A DNA stretch of 64,000 bases. It comes from Rectinema sp003452735. GTDB lineage: Bacteria; Spirochaetota; Spirochaetia; Treponematales; Rectinemataceae. The notes beneath the pieces are model-generated. The model was not told the origin of the DNA and searched no databases. It saw only the letters and a list, made by a program, of their open reading frames with translations. The stretch spans positions 1 through 64,000 of the forward strand of contig DAOOGR010000002.1 of assembly GCA_035415815.1 (NCBI GenBank). Reading direction: 5' to 3'. This document shows, piece by piece, positions 1-8,321 of the stretch (positions are counted from its first letter, which is position 1; the number at the start of each line of letters is the position of its first letter). The position numbers and the translations under genes are program-made.

Positions 1-1110
1 GGAGGTGGATCTCGTGATAGCGATGACCGCCGAGGCGGTGGCGGACTTGGTGGCTTGTGGCTTACCACTAATCTTTTCGATTCGATGATTCGACTCTGGT
101 TCTATAGCGAGCTATTCAAAGGGCCAGAAGACAGGTATCGCAGCGCTCAAGCTAAAGCTCAACGGCGACCTCTCCATAAGGCTGTATTTTCGCATGTCTT
201 CGGAGATGGTGATCCAAATGCAGAATGGGATACTATCCTGAAAAAGGCATTTGTAGCTTTCGTTCAGACTCATAAAGGTGTAATTTCATTGCCAGAATTT
301 ATGGCCATATCTGGGCTCAAACCAGAGGAGGCCGAAGATTGCATAACAAGGTATCTTGTAGAATTCGAAGGCAGTCCTGAGGTTACAGAAAATGGAGCAC
401 TCTACTTTTTCTTTCCATCCTTGCTAACAAAGACTGCTACAGTATCAGGTGTCACAGCCTCTACGTTTCCGACTAAAAAACTTCATCGCTTCTCTTCGAA
501 CCCAGAAAAGATGGATCGAACCTTCCGCTGGGTAAACATATTCAACCTTGTATTTGGCTCATATTATCTATGGAATGCTATTAACCTGGGCACCGCAATT
601 ATCGTTCAGACTCCGGAAGGAACAGGGCTAAAAGGCGGACTGAGCTTTTTATATTCTTACACAGTTTATCTGTTTTCTATGCTAGGGGCAAATCAGCCTG
701 TGGTTCTTGTAGGATGGCTTCTGGGTGTCGCGCCATTGGCATTTTCGATTCTTTTTTTCGGAATACCGATCGTTCGGTCTCTTCTAATCAAGCGCGAAAA
801 CGAGAAAATCAAACATGAAAATATGAGGAGAGTTCTTTATTCAGCCGTGATCGCTAATCCCCAATACTTTGATCCTCATTCTATACAATTGCCAGCTAAT
901 GAAGTTCGACCTGAAAAAACCAATGCCTTGCTGGAAGAGACGCAGCATCTCGCAGCTTGGAGCAGAGGAGAAATCAGTCCCGAAGGCAAGTGGACTTTTA
1001 GCGATATTGAATTCATCGAACGGGAAGTCGAGCGGGTTCGTGCATCGATCGATGAAAAAGATTACTCTCCACAGAAGACGGTCTTCGATACCGATTCTCC
1101 TATATCATAG
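1..1110 (+). CDS. Membrane protein of unknown function, 5' truncated by window edge
   Basis: The reading frame is open from base 1 without an in-frame stop, so the gene begins upstream and the first start-like codon (TTG at 55) is probably internal. The visible N-terminus is low-complexity, rich in Gly, Arg and Asp. About residues 60-125 form a compact alpha/beta segment that could be a winged-helix-like domain (GVISLPEF ... GLKPEEAE ... GALYFFF). Two hydrophobic segments follow (around bases 535-610 and 690-790), then a charged cytoplasmic tail rich in Glu/Arg. It lies 21 bases before the EamA transporter gene on the same strand, so the two may be cotranscribed. I do not recognise the family. 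The coding call is strong because of length and composition; the function is unknown. Confidence 0.8.
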   Translation, partial: GGGSRDSDDRRGGGGLGGLWLTTNLFDSMIRLWFYSELFKGPEDRYRSAQAKAQRRPLHKAVFSHVFGDGDPNAEWDTILKKAFVAFVQTHKGVISLPEFMAISGLKPEEAEDCITRYLVEFEGSPEVTENGALYFFFPSLLTKTATVSGVTASTFPTKKLHRFSSNPEKMDRTFRWVNIFNLVFGSYYLWNAINLGTAIIVQTPEGTGLKGGLSFLYSYTVYLFSMLGANQPVVLVGWLLGVAPLAFSILFFGIPIVRSLLIKRENEKIKHENMRRVLYSAVIANPQYFDPHSIQLPANEVRPEKTNALLEETQHLAAWSRGEISPEGKWTFSDIEFIEREVERVRASIDEKDYSPQKTVFDTDSPIS

Positions 1111-1131
1111 TAATTCTGGGGCTTTAACAAA

Positions 1132-2145
1132 ATGATAAGGGCTCGTAACAGTACCGTAATGCATGGGTTCCTTGCGGCTATAATCTCAGCCATCAGCTTT
1201 TCTACACTTGGCATTTTTGCTGAATTGCTTTATTACCATGGATTCTCTGTACTATGTGCGCTCGCATGGCGTTTTCTCGTTGCAGCCCTTTTCCTATGGT
1301 TTGTAGTGTATATTCGGAAACACATTCAGTCGAAAAGTATATTAGCTAAGAGCGATATTGAGAAAAGAAAAGATAATCATGGACAGCAAGGACTTTGGAA
1401 ATCTGTCTTTTTACTTGGTCTATTTGGTTTTTCACCACAAGCAGGACTCTTTTTCCTTACAGTAAAAATCTTGGACCCTGGTATTACAAGCCTGCTGCTG
1501 TATCTATATCCTTCTTTCGTATTTCTCATAATATTTGTTTGGCAACACCAAAAGCCCAAGCGCATTCAAGTCCTTGCTCTTGCGCTTTCTTTTATGGGTT
1601 GCATACTAACTTTTTGGAAAGCGGGATCATATCCGATTATAGGTCTTGCATTGGGAATTTTGGTTGCGGTTGCCTATGCCGTTTATCTTGTTGTTGCGGA
1701 GCATGTCCTCGATGGAGTGGATTCTTTGTGGGCTACTGCGATCATTATGACGGCAGCTGCGCTTGTGTACCTCTGTCTCGCTCTTCTAGAAGATACTTTT
1801 CTTATTCCTTCTTCTACCGAGCAATTTCTCATAGTGCTTTGCATCGCAATTATGGCTTCTGTTTTGCCTATTGTGACGCTTTTTATTGCGATGCAATATC
1901 TTGGTGCTAGAGATACCTCTATTATCAGCACAATTGAGCCAGTATTCACTAATATTCTTTCTATATTGATACTTGGGGAAAAGGTGACTATTCAGCGAAT
2001 TATAGGTGGTGTTTCTATTCTCGCGGGGGTTTTGATTCTCAATAGATGGGGTTATGCATCTCATAAAAAAGATTCAGCAACCGATCTCAACGGGCCGAGT
2101 TCACCTTTATCAAAGTCCCCAGGCACAGACGAAGGGAAATCGTAA
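1132..2145 (+). CDS. EamA/DMT-family transporter
   Basis: An integral inner-membrane protein of 337 residues with about ten hydrophobic segments arranged as two homologous five-helix halves, the layout of drug/metabolite (EamA, formerly DUF6) exporters. The first half starts with a typical motif (FLAAIISAISFSTLGIFAEL) and the second half ends in the conserved loop after IISTIEPVFTNILSILILGE, the usual EamA signature before the last helix. A basic linker follows helix 2. The C-terminal tail (about 30 residues) is polar. Start at 1132 is chosen for length; an ATG at 1159 would give the more usual short N-terminus, and neither has a clear ribosome binding site. Substrate cannot be read from sequence. 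Its 3' end overlaps the convergent gene at 2061-2897 by 85 bases. Confidence 0.87.
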   Translation: MIRARNSTVMHGFLAAIISAISFSTLGIFAELLYYHGFSVLCALAWRFLVAALFLWFVVYIRKHIQSKSILAKSDIEKRKDNHGQQGLWKSVFLLGLFGFSPQAGLFFLTVKILDPGITSLLLYLYPSFVFLIIFVWQHQKPKRIQVLALALSFMGCILTFWKAGSYPIIGLALGILVAVAYAVYLVVAEHVLDGVDSLWATAIIMTAAALVYLCLALLEDTFLIPSSTEQFLIVLCIAIMASVLPIVTLFIAMQYLGARDTSIISTIEPVFTNILSILILGEKVTIQRIIGGVSILAGVLILNRWGYASHKKDSATDLNGPSSPLSKSPGTDEGKS

Positions 2146-2897
2146 TCTGGAGAAATAAGCAAACCGTTTTTAAGGCAATATATAAAAATCTCTTCATGTT
2201 TCTCTCTGGGATAGTTTGGAAAAAGCCATGGACCGGAGCGGGAAAAGAGGGTTCCTTTATATAGATCGAAGCATTCCCAGAGAGGCTCTAGCTTTCTAGA
2301 GATTATAGCTTTTTCTTCTTCAGATTGCATCTTAGAAAGAGCATAGATCGAAGTCATGCCTTTTATGCCTTCGATAAGTTCTTGCTCCATCAATAGGCTT
2401 GTCGATAGCTTGCTTGCAATAATTCCAATCGAAAGAGCACTAGGAATGGGTAGCACAAGGCAAATAGTATCTGGAAGCTTGTTATCCCTCCTTAAATATG
2501 AATCGAAGAGAAATCTACAACTGGCTAGACTTGGTGCTGAAGAGGCGAGCCCTTTCAGCCCTTGCAATATTGTAAGTGCTTTTTCTTGTGAACCTAGAAT
2601 CTTGATGTTTTGATATTCCGGCAAAAGTCCATGCAGCATTTTATCGATGCGACTATTCCATTTTCCTGGTGTGGCCGAAAAAAGGCCTCTATCCATGGAA
2701 CTTTTTGCGATTGAGGCAAAGCCACGCGGACTATAACCTAAGAGCATTCTTCCATAGTCTGACCAAAGACTCAGAATTCTCGAACCATTGCGAGCGTACA
2801 TTCGCCATCCACGCATCCGGCTTATTTCTGGTAGATACGAGAGAAGAGAATTAAAAATGGGTTGCGAAATCCTTTCTTCACTATCTTTGTCATACAT
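2061..2897 (-). CDS. Hypothetical protein, weak aminotransferase-like features
   Basis: A 278-residue soluble protein with no signal peptide or membrane segment. The N-terminal stretch (RMYARNGSRILSLWSDYGRM, then LLGYSPRGF) resembles the opening of class III PLP-dependent aminotransferases, where a small molecule-binding segment reads G-R-x-L-D-L-W-x-D-G-R, and the C-terminus contains ISPDYDFPSSVPGDFDKGEL. I see no convincing PLP-binding lysine motif, and the protein is too short for a complete fold-type I enzyme, so this may be a derived or degenerate relative. It starts 27 bases after the uvrD/pcrA stop and is probably the last gene of the pfp-lolA-rodZ-rimO-uvrD run. Its last 28 codons lie antisense over the 3' end of the EamA gene. 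Function not assigned. Confidence 0.65.
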   Translation of the reverse strand: MYDKDSEERISQPIFNSLLSYLPEISRMRGWRMYARNGSRILSLWSDYGRMLLGYSPRGFASIAKSSMDRGLFSATPGKWNSRIDKMLHGLLPEYQNIKILGSQEKALTILQGLKGLASSAPSLASCRFLFDSYLRRDNKLPDTICLVLPIPSALSIGIIASKLSTSLLMEQELIEGIKGMTSIYALSKMQSEEEKAIISRKLEPLWECFDLYKGTLFSRSGPWLFPNYPREKHEEIFIYCLKNGLLISPDYDFPSSVPGDFDKGELGPLRSVAESFL

Positions 2898-2924
2898 ACT
2901 AGAGCGATCCTCTCAATGGCGATT

Positions 2925-5114
2925 TCAATTCTTGATTTTTTCTAATTTTTTTGTATATTTCGGGAAAAACTGCGCAGTTTTTCCAGTCTCGAACTTAACT
3001 ATGACAAGAGGACCAGCACTCTGGGATAGTGTTACTTTTATCACAGTTCCATTCCCGTATTCATCATGATAGACAGACATACCTGGTTCCCATTCTGATT
3101 TCTTGGCTGATATATTGGATTGAGATGGAGCAACCATGGATGGCGAGTGATACTGTGGAGAAGCTGCTCTCATCTTATTTCTTGAATCAGCCCATAGCTT
3201 ATAGAGAGATGGGTCGATCTCTGATATGAATTGGCTCGGCATGGTTTCGAAGAGCTTTCCATGGATTCGGCGCCAACGACATGAAGTCAGGTAAAGCTGG
3301 TTTTTCGCCCTTGTGACAGAAACATAGAAGAGGCGTCTTTGCTCTTCTATGTCATCGCCCTCTTCATCATTTCGCGGGAAGAGTCCTTGTTCAAGCCCTG
3401 TGACTATCACTATAGGAAATTCGAGGCCTTTTGTGTTGTGCATTGTAATCAATGTTACTGAATCTTCATTGTTTTCATTTCTCTGTCGAGATTGATCGAG
3501 CATGACATCATCCAAGAACTCCAGAAGGCCTTCCTCTGAAAGCGGATGGTCCGAGGCTGCATTGACGAGTTCGTCTATGTTCTCTTTTTTATGGGTGCCC
3601 GATATTCTATCCTTGTTGTCATAGAACTCGAGAAGGCCGCTTTTCTGAGCAAAATCCGAAATAAGCGATCCCAGATCGCCTGAATTTTCTTTAACAGTCA
3701 TGTCTTTATGAAATGAAGTCTTTGCCTCTTCGACGAGGGTGAGAAATTCTTTGAGCCCTTCGCTGCCCTTGCGAGGAATACTTGCAATTGTTTGACGAGA
3801 AGCTTCTATCAGATCAGCGCCATTATGGAGCGAAAAAGAGATAATCTTATCTAGAGATGTTGCACCAATTCCCCTTGAAGGCTTATTAACAATGCGTTTG
3901 AAAGAAATCTCGTCTCTTGGATTTGCAAGAATTGCTAAAAATGCCAGCATATCTTTGATTTCTTCGCGTTCATAAAACCGTACAGCACCAACGATTCGAT
4001 AAGGTATATCAAATTGCGGGAAAAGGCGTTCAAAACCTAGAGACTGGGCATTTGTTCGGTAGAGTATAGCGATATCTTTCCATTCGCCTCCACCCTTGAC
4101 ATATTGGCGCGCTGTATGAGCACAGAACTCCACCTCTTGGTCCTGGTCATCAAGAAATGCAATTATTGGCCTGTTTCCTCCTGGTCTAGTAGCTAGGAGG
4201 TTCTTTCCGAGCCTGTTTTCGTTGTGAATTACTATGCTGTGAGCAAGATCCAATATAGCTTGATGCGATCTATAATTGCGCTCAAGTCTAATTATCTTTG
4301 TATCTGGAAATACTTTAGGGAAATTTAAGATATTTTTGACTTCTGCGCCTCGGAAACGATATATAGATTGGTCATCATCTCCAACTACACAAAGCATTGT
4401 GTCAGAACCAGCGAGCTGCTGAAGAAGTCTGAATTGGGCTATATTCGAATCCTGATATTCATCAACAAGGATTACTCTAAAGCGCTGGCGTGTACGATTT
4501 CTAATTGTCTCATCTTTTTCGAGGAGCAAGGCGGGTATCAAGATGAGGTCTCCAAAATCGACATTGCCCGTAGAACGTAATCTATCTTCATAAGCCGAAT
4601 AGATGCGCCTGAATTCCGGATTTCTACTTATAAAATCTAGATTCGGGGAATCAGGCGCTAGGCAATAATCTTTAGCCTTTGCAATTAGAAAAGCATAATC
4701 GCCACAATCGCGCTTATTAAAAGCAGGGAATATCGAATGAACGAGCTCAGCGGAGTCATCTTCGTCATAGATGGTAAACTCGCTTCGCAGATCGAAGGCT
4801 TTGGCATTGCGCCGCATAAACCATGCTCCAAAAGAATGGAAAGTCCTTATGATCGCTCTTTCACAATATGGCTCGATAGCCATTGCGCGCTCGCGCATTT
4901 CATTTGCAGCCTTATTCGTAAAGGTCACGGCAAGAATGGATTCAGGTAAGACTTTTCCTTGTTTGACTAGGTGCGCTATTTTGGTTGTTATGACTCGAGT
5001 TTTGCCAGTGCCTGCGCCTGCAAGAATGAGAAGACGGTTTCCCTCATAGCAAACTGCTTCGAGCTGTTCTGGATTTAATCCTTCCAGATATTCAGGAATC
5101 TGTCCTAATTTCAT
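2925..5114 (-). CDS. pcrA: UvrD/PcrA-type ATP-dependent 3'-5' DNA helicase
   Basis: A superfamily 1A helicase of 729 residues that unwinds DNA in repair and replication-fork clearance. Motifs in order: Q-motif LNPEQLEAV (residues 13-21), Walker A AGAGTGKT (32-39), motif Ia TFTNKAA (64-70), Walker B VDEYQDSN (217-224), motif III VVGDDDQSIYRFRGA (243-257), motif IV RNYRS, and motif V/VI near TMHNTKGLEFPIV and FYVSVTRAKNQLYLT. The last ~50 residues (GMSVYHDEYGNGTVIKV ... VKFETGKTAQF) match the C-terminal Tudor-like domain of PcrA/UvrD that contacts RNA polymerase. The ATG start overlaps the rimO stop as ATGA, indicating translational coupling. PcrA versus UvrD naming is a convention; the helicase call is firm. 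Confidence 0.95.
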   Translation of the reverse strand: MKLGQIPEYLEGLNPEQLEAVCYEGNRLLILAGAGTGKTRVITTKIAHLVKQGKVLPESILAVTFTNKAANEMRERAMAIEPYCERAIIRTFHSFGAWFMRRNAKAFDLRSEFTIYDEDDSAELVHSIFPAFNKRDCGDYAFLIAKAKDYCLAPDSPNLDFISRNPEFRRIYSAYEDRLRSTGNVDFGDLILIPALLLEKDETIRNRTRQRFRVILVDEYQDSNIAQFRLLQQLAGSDTMLCVVGDDDQSIYRFRGAEVKNILNFPKVFPDTKIIRLERNYRSHQAILDLAHSIVIHNENRLGKNLLATRPGGNRPIIAFLDDQDQEVEFCAHTARQYVKGGGEWKDIAILYRTNAQSLGFERLFPQFDIPYRIVGAVRFYEREEIKDMLAFLAILANPRDEISFKRIVNKPSRGIGATSLDKIISFSLHNGADLIEASRQTIASIPRKGSEGLKEFLTLVEEAKTSFHKDMTVKENSGDLGSLISDFAQKSGLLEFYDNKDRISGTHKKENIDELVNAASDHPLSEEGLLEFLDDVMLDQSRQRNENNEDSVTLITMHNTKGLEFPIVIVTGLEQGLFPRNDEEGDDIEEQRRLFYVSVTRAKNQLYLTSCRWRRIHGKLFETMPSQFISEIDPSLYKLWADSRNKMRAASPQYHSPSMVAPSQSNISAKKSEWEPGMSVYHDEYGNGTVIKVTLSQSAGPLVIVKFETGKTAQFFPKYTKKLEKIKN

Positions 5115-6181
5115 GGTGTGGCAGTATACTCCAATTCTGCATTGAAATCGACACCATTAACAGATACGATCTGTGCCCTTGCCACTATGCCGGGTTTTAG
5201 AGACGTATTTATTATGGTAACACCATCTACATCAGGAGCCTGCATCCAACCGCGTCCGAAACATAAGTCATCTTTACAAAAAGCCTCTTCTATGATGAAG
5301 CTATCCGTGACTCCTATAAAGCGCCGTAATCTATTGGAAGTTATGGCCATCTGTTCCTTTTCCAGAATTGCTTTTCTTTTCCTGGCAATGGATTTTGGGA
5401 TGCGATCTTTCATACTATATGCAGGCGTATTCTCTTCAAGCGAATATGAAAACACACCGAGCCAATCGATATTTGCAGCTTTCTGGAAATCGAGCAGAGC
5501 CTCAAAATCATCTTCGGTTTCTCCGGGAAATCCAACAAGAAAAGTGGAACGAATCATAGACATAGGCAACTCGCTTCTTATTCTCGATATCAGATCCAGA
5601 TATTTTATAGCAGAACCATAACGGTTCATTTTTTTGAGGATCGGAGCCGAAGCATGCTGAAAAGGTAGGTCGAAATAAGGTGAAAAGCGAGAATCATGGG
5701 CTATGATCTGCAATATTTCAGAAGGAAAGTGGTCAGGATGAATATAAAGAAAGCGTATTCGGAAATCTTTTTCTATGTTCGATAAGGCTTGCATCAAGTC
5801 TAAAAGCATGCATNNNNNNNNNNNNNNNNNNNNNNNNNNNNNNNNNNNNNNNNNNNNNNNNNNNNNNNNNNNNNNNNNNNNNNNNNNNNNNNNNNNNNNN
5901 NNNNNNNNNNNNNTATTAAATAATTCATCAGGATAGCGCTGCGAGAGGCAACCAATCGCTATAACTTTTTTCTCCGGCCATCTTGTCTTTGCTTCGACTA
6001 TTGCTCCTATCGATTCTTTTTTGGCATCTTCGATAAAACCACATGTGTTTACAATAATAGCATCAGCTTCATCGGGTGAGCTTACAGCTAGAAAATCCGC
6101 GTCAATGAGGCGCGAGCTGATTTCTTCTCCATCCACTTGGTTTTTTGCGCAGCCATGCTGATCCATGAAAAATGTAGGCAT
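5111..6181 (-). CDS. rimO: Ribosomal protein S12 methylthiotransferase RimO, interrupted by assembly gap
   Basis: RimO adds a methylthio group to a conserved Asp of ribosomal protein S12 using S-adenosylmethionine and iron-sulfur clusters. The N-terminal UPF0004 domain is present, with cluster ligands in MDQHGCAKNQVD, VIVNTCGFIEDAKKES and IAIGCLSQRYP. After the 100-N run the end of the radical SAM barrel is clear (LPFQHASAPILKKMNR, STFLVGFPGETEDDF), followed by a C-terminal TRAM domain. The radical SAM CxxxCxxC motif and roughly 95-100 residues more than the Ns allow are missing compared with the usual ~440-residue protein, so the gap is longer than drawn. The frame happens to match across the Ns. 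The gene overlaps uvrD/pcrA by 4 bases and sits 64 bases after rodZ. Confidence 0.92.
   Translation of the reverse strand: MPTFFMDQHGCAKNQVDGEEISSRLIDADFLAVSSPDEADAIIVNTCGFIEDAKKESIGAIVEAKTRWPEKKVIAIGCLSQRYPDELFNXXXXXXXXXXXXXXXXXXXXXXXXXXXXXXXXXXCMLLDLMQALSNIEKDFRIRFLYIHPDHFPSEILQIIAHDSRFSPYFDLPFQHASAPILKKMNRYGSAIKYLDLISRIRSELPMSMIRSTFLVGFPGETEDDFEALLDFQKAANIDWLGVFSYSLEENTPAYSMKDRIPKSIARKRKAILEKEQMAITSNRLRRFIGVTDSFIIEEAFCKDDLCFGRGWMQAPDVDGVTIINTSLKPGIVARAQIVSVNGVDFNAELEYTATP
5814..5913. other. Assembly gap of 100 Ns inside rimO
   Basis: Exactly 100 undetermined bases, the usual placeholder for a scaffold join of unknown size. The flanks share no visible overlap. Comparison with the standard RimO length suggests roughly 390 real bases here. 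Confidence 0.95.
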
Positions 6182-6245
6182 TTAAGATTTCCTCAAGATC
6201 TTAAGCGATATCTATATAATAAAAGGATTATTGGCAGCAAGAACT

Positions 6246-7607
6246 TTAGTCCACTGGAGTTGCTATCATTGCCCAACCACCTTGAGAATTGGACCAAGAT
6301 AGGCGTTGAACCGCGATTTCTCCAGGCCCTCCCATTATAAGCTCCGCGGACTTACCTGCTGATTGAAATACATTCACTTTTACAGCTTGAGCATTGGCTG
6401 TCCAAAAGGTTATAGTATTAGAAGCATTTACTGTTATGGATTCTCCCTTGCGGTAATATCTTTCAACCCATTCTTTTCTGTCGGCCTCATAACGGAAAAA
6501 GACTGGGGCTATAAAACTCACATTTACATAAAAAGGGTGAGGCCCACCAGTGCTCCTAAAAAGTATTGTTGAAGAAGTTTGTGCTTGGCTTGTTCTCCCT
6601 GCTTGGTTTTGTATCAAATCCTGAGAAAGCGGGGTTTTTTCTGATGTGGACGGCACAATGATATCCGATGAGCTTTCGGTGCTAGAAAGTGCTTCTTCTA
6701 CATCGAAATTAACCATGGCTCCATTCTGAGATTTTCTCGGGTCATAATCGCTCACTGCAATAATGAGGCGTTCTCGATCGGCAGAAGGGTTCATGACCGA
6801 TTTCTCATTCAATCCTACTGCTATTGTTCCAAATGGAGTGTTGAATAAGACCTTATCTTTTATAGAGTCGAGAGTTATAGAGATGACATCTCCGCTAATA
6901 GGAATATAGACCTTATCTTGTGGATAAAGGCGTTGCTCGAAAGGCAAACCTTCAGCACGATACTCCGTTGGAACTCGAGCAGCACTAGGAGATATTCTGA
7001 GTCTCGGTATAATGCTAACGGCTGCAACGATAAGCACTATAGCAAGAAAAACAAGCGGCAATATTCTGCCTAACTGAATATTGGCAGTCCTAGTTTTTTC
7101 TCCTGGCTGAAAATTAGCAGAGCCAGATTTTTCCAAAGTCCGATCCACATGTATGTTAGCATTCGTCTCTATTTTAGTGTTTTCTGATTTTTGTTTTTTA
7201 GTGCTTTTCCCTATTGGCTTCCTCTGCAAAGGGGGAGGTTCTACATTCTCTTTAGCCGATTTATCGACTTCGGATGAGAAAGGAAGCTCCTGAGTCAATG
7301 CTTCTCCTTTTTTACTATCTTCAACGGGCGAGGGGGGTTCAATACTTTCGGATTTATCGGTCTCAGATTGTCTTGTGCTCTCATCCGATCGATAAAGCTC
7401 GACCATTGCTGATGAATTGAGACTAAGGAACTCGGCATAGTTTCTTATAAAGCCAAGAGTATATACTTCACCAGGGAAGCCACTGAAATCATCACTCTCG
7501 ATTCCCTGCAAAAAGCGCTTGCTGATATTGGTCTCGTCGGCTACCTGCTCTAGCGTCAACCCTTTCCCAAGGCGAGCTTCGCGGAATATATCACCGATCT
7601 TTCCCAT
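6246..7607 (-). CDS. rodZ: RodZ-like cytoskeletal membrane protein (HTH - TM - DUF4115)
   Basis: RodZ links the MreB cytoskeleton to the cell-wall elongation machinery. The N-terminus is a Cro/xre-like helix-turn-helix of the HTH_25 type (RLGKGLTLEQVADETNISKR, then GFIRNYAEFL), which in RodZ binds MreB. A long low-complexity acidic/Lys/Pro linker follows, then a single transmembrane helix (LPLVFLAIVLIVAAVSII, near residues 183-200) and a periplasmic region ending in a DUF4115-like beta domain (KEWVERYYRKGES ... ITFWTANAQAVKV). The ATG at 7607 is preferred because AAGGAG lies 5 bases upstream; an in-frame GTG two codons earlier lacks this spacing. It is 27 bases after lolA and upstream of rimO. 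The HTH family identity is firm; the role in shape is inferred from family. Confidence 0.85.
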   Translation of the reverse strand: MGKIGDIFREARLGKGLTLEQVADETNISKRFLQGIESDDFSGFPGEVYTLGFIRNYAEFLSLNSSAMVELYRSDESTRQSETDKSESIEPPSPVEDSKKGEALTQELPFSSEVDKSAKENVEPPPLQRKPIGKSTKKQKSENTKIETNANIHVDRTLEKSGSANFQPGEKTRTANIQLGRILPLVFLAIVLIVAAVSIIPRLRISPSAARVPTEYRAEGLPFEQRLYPQDKVYIPISGDVISITLDSIKDKVLFNTPFGTIAVGLNEKSVMNPSADRERLIIAVSDYDPRKSQNGAMVNFDVEEALSSTESSSDIIVPSTSEKTPLSQDLIQNQAGRTSQAQTSSTILFRSTGGPHPFYVNVSFIAPVFFRYEADRKEWVERYYRKGESITVNASNTITFWTANAQAVKVNVFQSAGKSAELIMGGPGEIAVQRLSWSNSQGGWAMIATPVD

Positions 7608-7634
7608 CACCACTCCTTGCGTCTTTGGCTTCTC

Positions 7635-8321
7635 TTACTGAAACAGAAAATTACTATAAACATTTGCACTAGCAGGCGCATTATAGACAAATCTATTGTC
7701 GCTGATGCCTCGATTCAATTGTATATTCTTAAAATCGAAGGTAATCTTATCATTCGAGACGGTCCAGCCCTCCAATCTCCTAATGAGCATAGTATCGGCG
7801 CTTACCGAAATTCGTATATTTTTGTATCCCTCAGATACGCTTTTTCTCGATAGCATTAGCCGATAAACCAGCTCATTCGAACCTGGATCAAGTGGCTCAG
7901 GATTAGGGCTTTGCTCCCATCCTATAGTATAATTTCGCCGAAGCAGCGAAAGGCCTTCTTTTGAAGCGAGAGTCGCCGCACCTACGGAAATGCCTTGATC
8001 GGTTGAATCCTGACGAAGCACAGCCCTGTATTGCGGAAGATAGACAATGAGCGTCTTGCCATCGAACACAATAACTTGATCTGAGGGCTGAGAAAAATCG
8101 ATGCGCAAAAGAGACGGCGATTTGAAGAGTAGAGTACCAGTCATGGGCTGATGTCCAGCGGTTATCTGCACATCAGCCTGATAATCGCTAACCAATGCGT
8201 ATTTATCGGCTAATTGCGAAAAGAATTGGTCAGCGGTTATCAAGGTCTGGGCACTCAAGGCTCCTACACCAAGGAAGCAAGCGATAATGGAAGCAATTAT
8301 GACAAAATATTTCCTTTTCAC
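7635..8321 (-). CDS. lolA: LolA-family outer-membrane lipoprotein carrier protein
   Basis: A periplasmic chaperone that carries lipoproteins from the inner to the outer membrane. The 228-residue product starts with a signal peptide (VKRKYFVIIASIIACFLGVG, cleavage near ALSAQ) followed by the LolA half-barrel: FFSQLADKYALVSDYQADVQ, LLFKSPSLLRIDFSQPSDQ, VFDGKTLIVYLPQYRAV. The start is GTG at 8321, with GGAG 8 bases upstream; it overlaps the pfp stop as GTGA, so translation is coupled. A longer in-frame extension up to 8426 exists but lies inside pfp and has no signal-peptide logic, so it is rejected. Its presence supports a diderm envelope with lipoprotein sorting. The neighbours lolA-rodZ-rimO form one transcription unit by spacing. 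Confidence 0.88.
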   Translation of the reverse strand: MKRKYFVIIASIIACFLGVGALSAQTLITADQFFSQLADKYALVSDYQADVQITAGHQPMTGTLLFKSPSLLRIDFSQPSDQVIVFDGKTLIVYLPQYRAVLRQDSTDQGISVGAATLASKEGLSLLRRNYTIGWEQSPNPEPLDPGSNELVYRLMLSRKSVSEGYKNIRISVSADTMLIRRLEGWTVSNDKITFDFKNIQLNRGISDNRFVYNAPASANVYSNFLFQ

